NCBI RefSeq assembly: GCF_036327755.1
Contig: NZ_CP109596.1
Span: 6,262,001-6,326,000 of the forward strand
Source: Nocardia sp. NBC_01503
Lineage (GTDB): Bacteria; Actinomycetota; Actinomycetes; Mycobacteriales; Mycobacteriaceae
DNA length: 64,000 nucleotides
Direction of reading: 5' to 3'
The notes below the pieces were generated by a model. That model did no database searches. It had not been told where the DNA came from and saw nothing but the letters and a program-made list of their open reading frames with translations. The position numbers and the translations under genes are program-made. Below are positions 1 to 12,100 of this stretch, one piece after another. Each line of letters begins with the position of its first letter. Position 1 is the stretch's first letter.

Positions 1-626
1 TAGTGGACCAGGCGGCAGGTGGGGTCCGGGCAGTCACCCTTGCGGGAGAGTGCGGCGTAGAGCAGCGTCCGCTTGGACCACAGGCCGACCTTGCGGAAGT
101 CCGATTCCAGATGGGTGACGCGGGAGCCGAGCATCTCACTGGCCAGCAGGACGCGCATGCGGGCGGAGGTGCTGACCTTCGGGGTCAGGAAGACACCCTG
201 CGCGACCACGCCCGCCAGGCCGGGGAGCAGACCGCCGGTCAGGCTGAGCGACAGGGAGATCGCGCCGATGCAGTGCGCGACCACGAACAGCGGCCGGTCG
301 CCGATGTGCTCGCGGATCCGGGCGACCGCCGCGGGCAGGTCGTAGAGGGCGACATCGTCGAAGGTGTACGGGCGGCCGGATTCGTTGTACGGGAGGGCGC
401 AACTGCCGCGCCAGTCCAAGAGCCAGGATTGGTAGCCCGCGTCGGTCAGGACATCGGTGATATTGCGAATCTCGGGGAGCGCGAACATCTCCGAGGAGAC
501 GCCGTGTCCGTGGATCAGCAGGACCGCCGGGCCGTCATCGGGGCCGACCTTGCGCAGCCGCAGGTCGATGCCGTCGTCGGTGCGGAATGGGATCACGTCC
601 GCCGCGGTGGGGTCGGGTCGGGTCAT
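1..626 (-). CDS. alpha/beta hydrolase with Cys nucleophile (3' end outside window)
   Basis: Partial gene; 208 codons are visible and the C-terminus lies beyond base 1. The fold is an alpha/beta hydrolase: an HGHG oxyanion-type motif at residues 39-42 and a nucleophile elbow AHCIGA with Cys119 where lipases have Ser. Cys nucleophiles at this place are known in PHA synthases and dienelactone hydrolases, so this may be an acyltransferase or thioesterase rather than a simple lipase. The ATG at 626 overlaps the TGA of the ACP-reductase gene (ATGA, 623-626), so the two are probably translationally coupled. From memory, similar hydrolase domains occur fused to GMC-type sterol oxidases in actinobacteria, and the preceding protein carries the matching neighbouring domain. 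Substrate unknown. Confidence 0.8.
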   Translation of the reverse strand, partial: MTRPDPTAADVIPFRTDDGIDLRLRKVGPDDGPAVLLIHGHGVSSEMFALPEIRNITDVLTDAGYQSWLLDWRGSCALPYNESGRPYTFDDVALYDLPAAVARIREHIGDRPLFVVAHCIGAISLSLSLTGGLLPGLAGVVAQGVFLTPKVSTSARMRVLLASEMLGSRVTHLESDFRKVGLWSKRTLLYAALSRKGDCPDPTCRLVH

Positions 627-3082
627 CGTCGCTGCTCCTTCCGCATGGCGCGGCGCAGATCCAGCAGATCGGTGCCGACGCGCAGCATCGGTTCGAGCAG
701 GCTCTTGCCGAGTTGGCCGCCGAACCAGCTGAGCCACAACATCTTCGCCAGGCGTTGCTGTCGTTCGGGCAGGCGCGGATCGATCTCGATACCGTCGATC
801 TGATCGGGCAGGTAGGTGTGCATCGGCACCGCCACCTCGCCGGTGAACGCGGCGGGCTCGCCGGTGCGCCCGATCTCGATGAGCTGGGTGCCGAGCTGGC
901 GCACCATTCGGCGGCGGGCGGCGGCGAACTTGTAGCCCTCCAGCCACCAGGTGCCGCCGGACGAATCACGCAGGGTGAGTTGGTAATGCATGATCGGATG
1001 GCGGGTCTCGTTGCGCAGTGGGATGCCGTCGTGCGGGCGTACGATCGCGGTGCCCTGGACCGTGAGCGGTTCGTCGTGCAGGGCGGGGCAGGTCAGTTCG
1101 CCGTTGATATCGAGGGTGCGGGCCGAGAACACCTGGGCGCTGCTCGCGACGGACAGTGCCAGCCGCAGATCGCACGGGATCGCCGCTGTCTCACCTGCCG
1201 GACCAATTGTGCCGCTGAGTGTTTCGTGGAAACGTAGATACGGTTCGGCACCCGGCTGCGGTCCCATACCCGCCATGGTGGCGAGCATCTTGCCGCGCTG
1301 TGCCGGGCCGGGGATGGTCGCCGTGGGCAGTCCGTGCGCGGCGACGAAGGCATCGGTGCGTGCGGCTGTCGCCGGGGGCGCGGTCACCATGGCCGCGAGT
1401 TGCGTGCGTGCGACCGGACTCTGGAGCACCTGGGCCAGGGATTCCAGTTCGGGTACCGGACCCTCCCGGATCGCGCGGACCACATCCGCACACCACTGTT
1501 CCCAGTGCTGGACGCGAATTCCCAAGCCGCCGAGTGAGGTTTCGGCAACGATCTGCTCGAGCGAGGTGGGCGCTCCGGTCAGGTGATAGGTGTGCCCCCA
1601 GGCGCTGGGCGTGCACACGATCGCCGCGGCGGTGCGGCTGACCCAATCCACCGGGGCCGAGTTGAGGTACCGGAATCCCGGCACGGTGCGAAAACGCATG
1701 AGCGCGGCGGTGATTCCCGCATTGAGGTCGCGGGGGTTGTGCGCACCCGTCTCCGGATGGCTGCCGATGCCACCCGGTCGCATGACCGTGACCACGAGCC
1801 CGTGCTCACTCGCGCGCCGCAGTATCGCCTCGGCAGCCCACTTCGACCGGTCGTACCCGATCGGCAACTTGGCGACATTGGCGGTGGGTTCATCCTCGCC
1901 GAGCGTCTCCGCCTCGGACCCGTTGAACACCGCCATCGAAGAGATGTGGTGCACCGGCTTCGGTCGTCCGGTGCAGGCCAGCTCCGCCAGCGTCAGCGGC
2001 CCGAGCACATTGGTGCGCCGCAGCGACGGATACCCGCGCAGGAAATCCACCGCGGCACCGGCATTGACGATCGAATCAACCTCGACGGCGAGCTCGTTCC
2101 ACCGCTCGTCGGACAACCCGAGCCGAGGCAGGCGCAGATCACCCGCGAGCGGCGTCACCCGCCGCAACACCTCCCGCGACCACGGCAGCGCGAACCGCCG
2201 AACCGCATCCTCCAACCGCTGCGCGGCGGCCTGGTCGTCATCGGCCCGCACCAGGCACACCACATGAGCCTGACTGTGCCGCAACAGATCCAGCAGCATA
2301 TGACTACCCAGGAACCCGGTGGTCCCGGTCAACAGAATCCGCTGCGGCGCGACCCGCTCCGGACCCGCCACGATGGGTAGCCGATCCGCACCCCCGAGAT
2401 CGGCGAACAACAGCGCCAGATCATCGGTGTCGGTGAAGGACTCGGCGGGAGACGGCTGCGATACGAGCGTCTCGCGGGCGGCACCGTGCCGAGCGAGATC
2501 GCCGTCATCCGCCCATCCGAGATGCGCGCCGGGCAGGGGTGCTACCGAACCGCCGGGCGAACTGCCGAGTTCGCCCGGGCCAGCGGATATTCCGCCGCGA
2601 TCGCCGGTATGCGTCGGCGTGACAGCCTCGGAATCCGAGAGCTGCCGTGCGTCGTCGGCTGTGCGCACCTCATCCGAGGGTCCGGCGAGTTCGGGATGGT
2701 CGGCGAGCCAGCGCCGCGCGAGCCTGCGCGGGCGGGCATCGAAGAAGATCGTGTCGAGATCCGGGTGGATATCGAGCTCCCGCGCCAACGCCGCTACCAA
2801 CTCCACGGCCGCGAGCGAGGTTCCACCCGCGTCGAAGAAGTCGGTGTCGGCATCGATGGATGTGGTGGTGAACCGATTCGCCAGCTCGGTGATGGCCTCG
2901 GCCAAGGACTCGGGGGTCCAGCCCCGCGGTGCCTGAGCGGAGGTCCTCGGTGTCCGGTCAGGCGGTGCGGGGTGCGCATCGGCGAGAGCCGTATCCGGTG
3001 TCGTGGCCACCGAATCGGGTTGTGCCGCACCATCGGCCCGCGCCGGGGTGCCGGTGCGGGCGAGTAGATCGGCTATGTCCAT
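623..3082 (-). CDS. ACP-thioester reductase with GMC-oxidase-associated C-terminal domain
   Basis: A 819-residue release protein for the adjacent megasynthase. An N-terminal carrier domain (about 62-130) has the phosphopantetheine motif DAGGTSL (Ser89). A thioester-reductase (SDR-e type) domain follows, with NADPH motif GTTGFLG (253-259) and catalytic YDRSK (Tyr410, Lys414). The C-terminal 200 residues are not part of usual reductases and resemble the domain that follows GMC sterol oxidases. Family knowledge: such R domains release carrier-bound chains as aldehydes or alcohols. Start: the ATG at 3082 has GAAAGAGG ten bases upstream. A TTG at 3172 behind a strong GAGGAGGT overlaps the PKS 3' end and is the alternative (849 aa). 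Confidence 0.85.
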   Translation of the reverse strand: MDIADLLARTGTPARADGAAQPDSVATTPDTALADAHPAPPDRTPRTSAQAPRGWTPESLAEAITELANRFTTTSIDADTDFFDAGGTSLAAVELVAALARELDIHPDLDTIFFDARPRRLARRWLADHPELAGPSDEVRTADDARQLSDSEAVTPTHTGDRGGISAGPGELGSSPGGSVAPLPGAHLGWADDGDLARHGAARETLVSQPSPAESFTDTDDLALLFADLGGADRLPIVAGPERVAPQRILLTGTTGFLGSHMLLDLLRHSQAHVVCLVRADDDQAAAQRLEDAVRRFALPWSREVLRRVTPLAGDLRLPRLGLSDERWNELAVEVDSIVNAGAAVDFLRGYPSLRRTNVLGPLTLAELACTGRPKPVHHISSMAVFNGSEAETLGEDEPTANVAKLPIGYDRSKWAAEAILRRASEHGLVVTVMRPGGIGSHPETGAHNPRDLNAGITAALMRFRTVPGFRYLNSAPVDWVSRTAAAIVCTPSAWGHTYHLTGAPTSLEQIVAETSLGGLGIRVQHWEQWCADVVRAIREGPVPELESLAQVLQSPVARTQLAAMVTAPPATAARTDAFVAAHGLPTATIPGPAQRGKMLATMAGMGPQPGAEPYLRFHETLSGTIGPAGETAAIPCDLRLALSVASSAQVFSARTLDINGELTCPALHDEPLTVQGTAIVRPHDGIPLRNETRHPIMHYQLTLRDSSGGTWWLEGYKFAAARRRMVRQLGTQLIEIGRTGEPAAFTGEVAVPMHTYLPDQIDGIEIDPRLPERQQRLAKMLWLSWFGGQLGKSLLEPMLRVGTDLLDLRRAMRKEQRR

Positions 3083-3158
3083 GGTGGCCGTACCTCTTTC
3101 GAGGGTTTCGGCGCGGTGGCGACGGTCTACGGCCGCATTGCGGACCGGGAGCCGCTCG

Positions 3159-6100
3159 TCAGGACCGGTCAACGGTCACCTCCTCAATATTCGACTGCGC
3201 GTCCCAGGAGCGGAACTGCCGCAGGCGGTCCGGGGTCACCGAGACGTCCAGGCGGTCGGTGTCGGAGGTGGTGCCGAGCAGGCGGGCGGCCAGTCGGCGG
3301 GCGGGTTCGTTCCTGGGGGTGTGCTCGAACGATATCCGGACCGTGGTGTGGCCGAGGGCATCAGCCTGGTCGGCCGCCCAGGACAGCAGGCGTTCTTCGA
3401 CGCCGCGCCCGAGGGCTCGGCAGCTGAGCTGCCAGCCGGTGATGGTCAGGGCATCGTTGTCCGAGCGCAGGGCGAGCACCGAGATGAGGCCGTAGTCGCC
3501 GAAGCGGTCGCGGGCGGTCGCGGTCCAGACCTGGCCTTCGGCGCGCCAGCGATCCAGTTCGGCGGCCGTGACGCTGGCAAGGGTGAACTGGCTGGTCCGC
3601 CGGACGAGCTGCTGTGCGCGTTCGAGGGTGGCATCGGTCAGTGGATCGATATCGACCTCGAGCTCCAGCTGCGCCAGGAAGTCCGCGAATTCAGCTGTGG
3701 CCCGGGCCCTATCGCGCTCGCGGTCCTGGCGATAGAAGTCCGCTCGGGTGCGGTCCTCCGCCGTCGCGGCGATCGGGACCATCGGCCAGAGGCGGGTGAG
3801 GAAGGATTCCAGTTCCGCCGCCGGGGGACAGGTCACCGAGAGCACCTCGGGGAGTTCGGAGCGCATCCGCGCCACCTCGACCGGGTTGTCATCGAGGTAG
3901 CAGAAGGTGTCGAGGCCCAGTCCCAGGGTGCGGGCGACCTCCTCCAGTCGTTCCGGCTTGGCATTCCAGCCCGTCGAGATCGCCGCGAAATCGTCTCGGC
4001 GCAGCGGGCTTTCGGATCTGTCGAGAATGGCTTCGACGGTATCGGCGTCATTGTTGGTGAGCAGTACCAGCAGAGTTCCCGCCGACCGCCACTGTGCGAG
4101 GCGCTGTGCCAGGGCCAGGCGTGCTTCGTCGAATACCACGGCGGTCGAGCCGATCTCGCCCGCCGTGCCGCTCCACAGCGTGTCGTCGCCGTCGACGGCG
4201 ATCACCTTCGGTGCGGGTTCGGTGACCGCGCCCACCGTCGAAACCAGGGTGAGCGCCACGGCCGCCTGGAATTCGGGGGTGAATGGCAGGTGCGCCAGGA
4301 TGGCGGTGCGATCGTCGAAGGGGTTGTCCACCCGGTGATTTCGCGTCCACTCGTCCGGACCCAGCAGTGCGACGCCGGGGACCGCGCGCAGACGTTCGGT
4401 GACGACCTGCTCCCATGCGGTGAGCCGCTCCTCGGGAGCGGCCGAGGGCAGGATTCCGACGATGACCGGTTTGCGGGTGCGTTCGGCGAGTTCCCTTACC
4501 GCCGCCGGATATTCGGTGGCGAGCTCGGTGAGCAGCTCGTCCGAGAGTCCGCCGAATCGCTCCAGATCCGCCGCGCGCAGCAGCACGATGCTCAGCGACA
4601 TCGAGGGCTGAGTGAAGACGCCGGACGGGTCCCGCAGGCTCGACAGCACATGGTGGTACGGGGCCTCCGCGACGGTGATCGCCGTGGTATCGGCGGCCGC
4701 CGCCATCAACTCGGGCAGTCTGCCCAGGGCGAAGGTTGCGCCCAATGCCGCACGGATACCGGAAGTCCGCTGTGTATCAGCGAGTTCCGGACGCGCGGGG
4801 GCTCCCGGATCGCTGATCGCCGCGGCGACCGTCGCCAGATATCCGGCGCCGAACTCGGCGCAGGTCTCGGCGTCGATGATGTCGCTGTTGTAGGTGAACC
4901 ACACCTGTCCGGTATCAGGCAGGACCGCGACCATGAGGTCGAGGTCGGAGTATCCGGTGCTCACCGGGACCACCTCGGCCGCCGCGACGGCGGAGTTGGC
5001 GCGCAGATAGTTGAAGTAGACCTCGATCATCGGCGCGTTGTCGCGGTGCAGGCCCTCGCCGGCCAGGGCCGCGAGTACCTCGGCGAAGCCCGCGCCGGGG
5101 GCGAGCAGCGTCCGCAGTCGTGCACCGGTGCGCTCGAGCACATGGGTGATGGTGTCCTGCGCGGTGACCGTCGCCGGGAATGGCACCGGGAGACCGAAGT
5201 ATCCGACGGCGTCGGTGGCATCGGCGTGCATGCGGGTATCGACCGGGACGGCCAGCGCGAAGCGATCGGTCTGCTGATGGCGGGCCAGCAGCACACTCAG
5301 CGCGCCGAGGAAGATGGCGGCCGGGGTGAGTCCGAGATCGCGGGCTCGATCGGCGACGCGATCGTGCAGTCCGGCGGGCATATCGAGTGCGATCGCACCC
5401 GCGCCATAGCTGCGCCGCACCGGACGCTGTTGTGCCAGAGTCAATTCCAGGCGCTGGGATCCGGTGAACAGGTCACGCCAGCGGGCGCCCGCGGCCTCGT
5501 CACCCGCGCGCTTGTTCGGCTGCGCGATGAGCAGCTGATGCATATCCCGGTTGGTGAGGGTGTCCTCGAGGATCGCACCGGAGAGCTCCGCGGCGAGTTC
5601 ACCCGCTACCAGCAGCATCGACTGCACATCGCTCATCCCATGGTGGGCACCGAAAAGCAGTACCGGGGCAGCCGATTCGGCATTGAGGAGTTCGAAGCGC
5701 CACAGCGGGCCCGTCTCCAGGTCGAACGGCCGCGTCATCAGTTCCCGGAAATACTGCTGCACGATGGCGTCGTCGAGATGTTCGAGGTCGCGCCAGGTCG
5801 CCAGCTCGCCCGGCTCACGGTGGATCTCGAGCTGTCGGCCGTGCTCCTCGCTGCGGCGAATTGTGGTGCGCAACGCGGCATGTCGGCGGGCCAGGCGGTT
5901 GACCGCCTGTTCCAGCCCGGGCCGAGTCACGGCGATCGGGAGGCGTACCGCCACACCGCCGGTCTGCGCGGCGCTGGGAATACCGAGCTGTTCGGTGCGC
6001 AGCAGCCGCATCATATCCCGGGTCACCGGGAGAATCTCCAGCTCGGGCACCTCGGCGACCACGGCGGCGGCAGCGCCGGAATCACCCTGTCGGAGTACCT

Positions 6101-9100
6101 CTTCCACGAGGTAACCGGCCAGATCGGTGAGATTCTGTTCGGCGAGAATGCTGCCGAGCGGAACCGAGATTCCGGTGTGCTCACGCACCTTGTTGCGCAG
6201 TTCGATCGCCATCAGCGAATCCAGGCCCAGGCTCTGGAAGTTCGCCTCGGCCGAAACCTGTGCCGCGCCCGCGTGGCCGAGTACCTGCCCGGTCCATTCG
6301 GAGATGGCGGCGATGGCCAGGGCGACGGCCTCCGCACGCGGAACAGCGCGAAGCCGTTCGGCGAAACGGGATTCCGTCACCGCGTCGGCGGCGGATCGAT
6401 CGGCCACCGCCCGGCGCGCGGTGCGGCGCACCAATCCGTGCAGCAGTCGCGGGACACCCGGTTCACGGCGCAGCACCTCGGTATCGAGCAGCAGCGGAAC
6501 GAGCATCGGCTCACCCACGCGCAGCGCGGCATCGAAACAGGCCATACCGTCGGCGGTCGAGAACGCGCGCACCCCGGCGCGCTCGAAGCGTTGCAGGTCG
6601 GCTCGTGCCATGTACGCGGTCTGATTGACCGCCCAGGCGCCCCAGGCCAGGGACTGTGCGGGCAGTCCGACGGACCGCCGATACAGCGCCAGCGCATCGA
6701 GGTAGGCGTTCGCGGCGGCGTAATTGGCCTGGCCGGGCGTGCCGAACAAGCCGCCCGCGGCGGAGAACAGCACGAAGATCGACAGCTTTCGATCCGCTGT
6801 CAGCTCGTGCAGATGGTGCGCCGCATCGACTTTCGGCCGCAGCACGGTATCGAGCTGCGCCGGGGTGAGTGACCCCAGCGTGCTGTCATCGAGCACGGTC
6901 GCCGCGTGCACCACACCGGCGAGCGGCAGCCCGTCGAGCAACGCCGCCAGTGCATCGCGATCGGTGATATCGCACTGGGCGAATCGCACTCGCACACCAC
7001 GACTTTCGAGATCGGACCGCAATTGCAGACCGCCCGGCCCGTCGACGCCGCGCCGACTGACCAGCACCAGATCCCGCACCCCGTACGCATCGGCCAGATG
7101 CCGGGCCAGCGCCGACCCGAGTCCGCCCGGAGCCCCGGTGACCAGCACCGCCCCGTCCCCGAGGCCGACTCGCCCCTCCAACGTTCGGGCAGCGTCCTGC
7201 GGTAGGCGCGCCAGTCGAGGCATGAACGCCACCCCGTCCCGGACCGCCAGCTGCGGTTCCGCTGTCGCGAGCAGTGCGGCGATATCGAGTTCGGGATCGG
7301 CGGAATCGATCAGTACGATCCGTCCCGGATTCTCGGACTGCGCCGAGCGCACCAAACCCCACGCCACCGCGCCCGCCGGATCCGGACTCGTCCTGTCGCC
7401 CTGCGCGATCGGCTCACTCGGGGCCACCGCGCCACGCGTACGGACCACCAGTGTCGCCCGCTCGAATCGGGGGTCACCGATGATGCGCTGCAGTGTCGCC
7501 AGCAGTCCCTGGGCGACCGCGTGTACCTGCCCGGGCGAATCGCCCTCGGGCACTCGGAGAATGATTACGTCCGCGCGCTGGGTGGGCTCGGGGACAGCCG
7601 CGGTCCGCACGGGCGCGTGGACAGCGTTGGGGGCCTTCGAATTCGCCGTGGGGGATTCCGACTGGCCCTCGGTGATGTCTGCCAGTTCGGGAAAGGGCCA
7701 CTCGGAGAGTGTGAGTGCCCGCTTCGCGGTGCCGAGCGCGCACTCGGACCAGTTCAATCGGAACAGACGGCGATAGGCCGGGGCGAGGGCTGCGGCATCC
7801 CACTGGGTGGCCGCGACCGGGCGCAGCAGCAGCGAGCCGACCGAGACGACCGGGCGGCCGGTACGGTCGGTCGCCGACATGATGACGGTATCGGCGGCCG
7901 AGCGCGTCAGGCGGACGCGAAGTGCGGTCGCGCCTGACGCCCACAGATTTACATCGCTCCAGACGAACGGGAGCAGAGCGTATTCACCGTCCGGGGCGTA
8001 CAGGGCAGTGGTGTGCAGCGCCGCATCGAGCAGCGCCGGGTGGATGCCGAACTTCGCGGCGTCCGCGTGCGCGGCCTCGGCGAGTTCGACCTCGGCGAAG
8101 ATCTCCGCACCACGACGCCATGCCGCGCGTACCGCTCGGAAGTGCGGACCGTATTGATGGCCGCGCGCGTACAACTCGGCGTAGAGCGCCTCGACATCGA
8201 CTCGTTCGGCATCCGCCGGTGGCCACGCGGACGAACCTGATGCCGGCCACGCCACCGCACCCGAGCCCGCGAGTACGCCGGACTGCGGGCCCGCCGTCGC
8301 ATGGGCATGTGGCCACGCCGCCGCATTGGACTCCGCCAGCGCGCCGGACGGCGGGTGTGCGACCGCAGGGGACTGTGTCCACGCTGCCGCGCCCGCGTGC
8401 GCCGCCGTGCCCGCGGCGGATGGCGCCCAATCCCCGGAGTGTGGGCGCGCTGGTGAATATGCCTGTGCGGCAGTGGGGTCCGCGTCCTCGGTGAGGGTGC
8501 CTTCGGCGTGCAGGGCCCACTGGGCGTCGGGGTCTTGGTCGTCGCGGGCGTAGATTCGGACATTACGGTGATCGGCGGTGTCCGGACCGCCGACGACCGT
8601 TTGGATGCGCAGGGCGCCGCGCTCGGGGAGCAACATGGGGGCGCGCAGGACCAGTTCGCGCAGGACCGGGGCGTCTGCTTCGTCGCCCGCGCGGATGGCC
8701 ATTTCGACCAGCGCCGCGCCGGGGACGATCACCGCGTTCGGCCCCGCGTGGTCGGTGACCCACGGTTGCAGGCGGCGCGAGACCCGGCCGGTGAGGACCA
8801 CCCCACCGGAATCTGGCTGCGGCACAACGGCGCCCAGGATGGGGTGCTCGATATCGCCGAGGCCCAGGGCGGTGGAATCGCGGTTGATCCGCTCGGTCCA
8901 GAAGCGGCGTTCGTCGAAGGCGTAGGTGGGCAGGTCCACGGGAGCGGCATCGGGCAGCAGGCCGGTCCAGTCGAGTTCGTGCCCGGCGACGTGGAGTTCG
9001 GCCTGGGCGCGGGCCAGTGCGGTCGGCCCGTCCTGCTCGCGCAGCAGCGAGCCGACGGCGATGACCTCGCGGTCGAGCTCATCGGCGAGGGATTTCACGG

Positions 9101-12100
9101 CCGCGGTCAGCATCGGGTGTGCGCCGAGTTCGACGAAATAGCGGAAGCCGTCGGCGATCATGCGCTCCACGGTGTCGGCGAAGCGCACCGTCTGGCGGGC
9201 ATTGCGGAACCAGTAGCCGGGCTCGACCGCGGCGGTGACCGGCTCGCTCGTGACGGTCGAATACCACTGTGTGACAGGTGATTCCGCCGTCATTCCGGCC
9301 AGCGCGACGGCCAGTGGTTCGCGCAGCGGCTCATACATGGGGCTGTGCCCGCCCAGGCTCGGCCCGGCGGCGCGCAGCCTGTTGTAGATCCCGGCCTCGG
9401 ACAGCTCGGCGAGAAACTCCTCGACGGCGGCCTGCTGCCCGGTGATGAAGGTCGAGCGCCGCACATTGACGGCGGCGATCGACACCCGATCACTGAATTT
9501 CGCCAGTCGCGGGATGACCTCGGCCTCGGGCAGGCCGACCACGGCCATGGCGCCCGGCTCCTCGATGTCCTGAATCAGGCGACTGCGGGTGACGACAATC
9601 TTCGCGGCGTCACCCAGTTCGAGCACGCCGGCGCAGTAGGCCGCCGCGACCTCGCCCTGACTGTGGCCGATCACCGCGTCCGGCGTCACGCCCGCCGCAC
9701 GCCAGGTGGCGGCGAGCGCGGCCATGGTCATGAACAGCAGCGGCTGGATGAGTGGATGATCCCAGAGATCCTCGACGGTCATGGTGGCCAGCCGGTCCTG
9801 TGGTGACCATCCGAGCAGCGCGCTGAAAGCCTTGTCGCAGCGCTCGAATTCGGTGCGGAACTCCTCGGAGGCGGTGAGCATATCGCGCGCCATCCCGACC
9901 CACTGCGTGCCCTGACCGGGGAAGATGAACGCGGTCTTGGCATTGGTGAGCACCGGGCCGTTGCCGAGGACGGCATCGGGTGATTCGTGGCCGTCGACGA
10001 GTGCGCGCAGTGCGCCGATCATCTGTTCGCGATCGGCCGCTACGACCACCGAACGTCGCTCGAATCGGGTGCGCCGCAAGGCGAGTGAGCGCGCGACCGG
10101 GCCCGGATCGAGCGACGGATCGGCGCTGACCAGATCCAGCAGCCGCTGCGCCTGACCGTGCAGCGATGCTTCGCTGCGCGCCGAAATCGGCAGCAGCGCC
10201 ACCTGCCGGTCGGCGGTCGCGGCCTCGGGAACCGTGACCGGCACGGCCGGAGCCTCCTCCAGAATGAGGTGCGCGTTGGTGCCGCTGAGCCCGAAGGCGC
10301 TGACCCCGGCGCGCCGGATCCGCTCCCCGCGCCGCCACGGCAGCGACTCACCCGCCACGGCTACGCCGCTGCGTTCCCAATCCACGTGCGGTGAGGATGT
10401 TTTCGCGTTCAAGGTGGCGGGAATGCGCTCATGCTGCAGTGCGAGAACCAGTTTGATGACGCTGGCCACGCCCGCCGCCGCCTGGGTATGTCCCACATTG
10501 GATTTGAGCGAGCCGATGCCCAGCGGGCGTTCCGGATCGCGGCCCGGCCCGAATACCCGTGCCAGGGCGCGCGCTTCGATCGGATCGCCCAGAGCGGTGC
10601 CGGTGCCGTGTGCCTCGACATAGTCGATATCGTGCGGGCTCAGCCCCGAGACCCGCAGCGCCGAACGCAGCACCTGTTCCTGGGCAGCGCCATTCGGTGC
10701 GCTCAGGCCCTGGCTACGCCCGTCCTGATTCACCGCCGATCCCCGGACGACGGCCAGCACCCGGTCGCCGTCGCGGCGGGCATCGCCGAGGCGCTTCAAC
10801 AGCACCATGCCCGCGCCCTCGGCCCAGACCGTGCCATCCGCCTCGGCGGAGAAGGGCGCGCATTTGCCGGTGGGGGACAGCACCCCCAGTTTGCACAGCT
10901 CGATATGCGCGATCGGTGACATGAGCAGTGTGGTGCCGCCCGCCAGCGCGAGATCGCATTCACCCGCGCGCAGCGCCGCCATGGCCGAGTGCATGGCCAC
11001 GATCGAGGACGAGCAGGCGGTGTCGAAGGTGACAGCCGGGCCGTGCAGGCCCAGCGTGTAGGAGATGCGCCCGGACGCGACGCTCGGCGAAAGCCCGGTT
11101 CCCACTTGGCCATTGAGCTGTTCGGGGGCGGGATCGGCGAGATATCCGGTCGCGTACACACCGAGGTATACGCCCGTGGCGCTGCCGTGCAGGGTGCGCG
11201 GATCGCGTCCCGACCGCTCGATCGCCTCCCACGCCAGTTGCAGCATGACGCGCTGCTGCGGATCCATGACCGCGGCCTCGCGCGGGCCGATACCGAAGAA
11301 AGCGGCGTCGAAACGATCCAGGCCGTCGACGTATCCGCCGCGGAAGGTGTACGCCTTACCGCTCGCGGTGGTGTCCGGATCGTAGAGATCCTCGATATCC
11401 CAGCGGCCCTCCGGGACCTCAGACAGAGCGTCGAGGTTACCGTCCAGCAAGCGCCACAGCGCCTCCGGCGAGTCGGCGGCGCCCGGAAAGCGACAGGACA
11501 TGGCGATGATGGCGATCGCGTCCTCATCGATACCGTCACCGTCCGCATCGACGGTGACGGCGCTGACCGCGACCTCGGGCTCCGTAGCGTCCGGAACCGT
11601 CTCGGTCGCCGGGGCGAGCGCGTTGGCCACCCCGTCGATGGTCGGATTGTCGAAGAACAGATTGGTATCGAGGAACTCGCCGTAGAAGTCCGAAAGGTCC
11701 ACCACCAACTCGACCAAATCGGCTGAACCCAAACCGAATTCGACAATCGGCTGATGTACGTCGATACGCTCGGGATCCAGTGCCGCCTGCTGCGCGATGG
11801 TCTTGACCAGCCAGGTCCGCACCGCCTCGGTGGACGGCTTATCACTCGCTGTGGCCGGTGCGGCCGCGATCTCCTCCTCGAAGTCGAAGAGTTCATCCTC
11901 GGGTGAACGCAATGGCCCCGCGGTCAATTCGAGCAGTTCGCCCGAGCCGTACGCGGCCCGGCACGCCTGACGCTGAATCTTGCCGCTACTGGTCTTGAAG
12001 ATGGTTCCCGGTCGAATCAGCATGACCGTGGCGAGGGTGAGCCCGTGCTCGGTCGAGACCGCACCGCGGATCGCCGTCTCGATGGCGTTGAGCTCATCGG

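Noticed and set aside
3003..6872. 1289-codon open frame on the plus strand
   Set aside because: Lies wholly antisense to the megasynthase; the composition is a mirror of GC-rich codons and no domain is recognisable.
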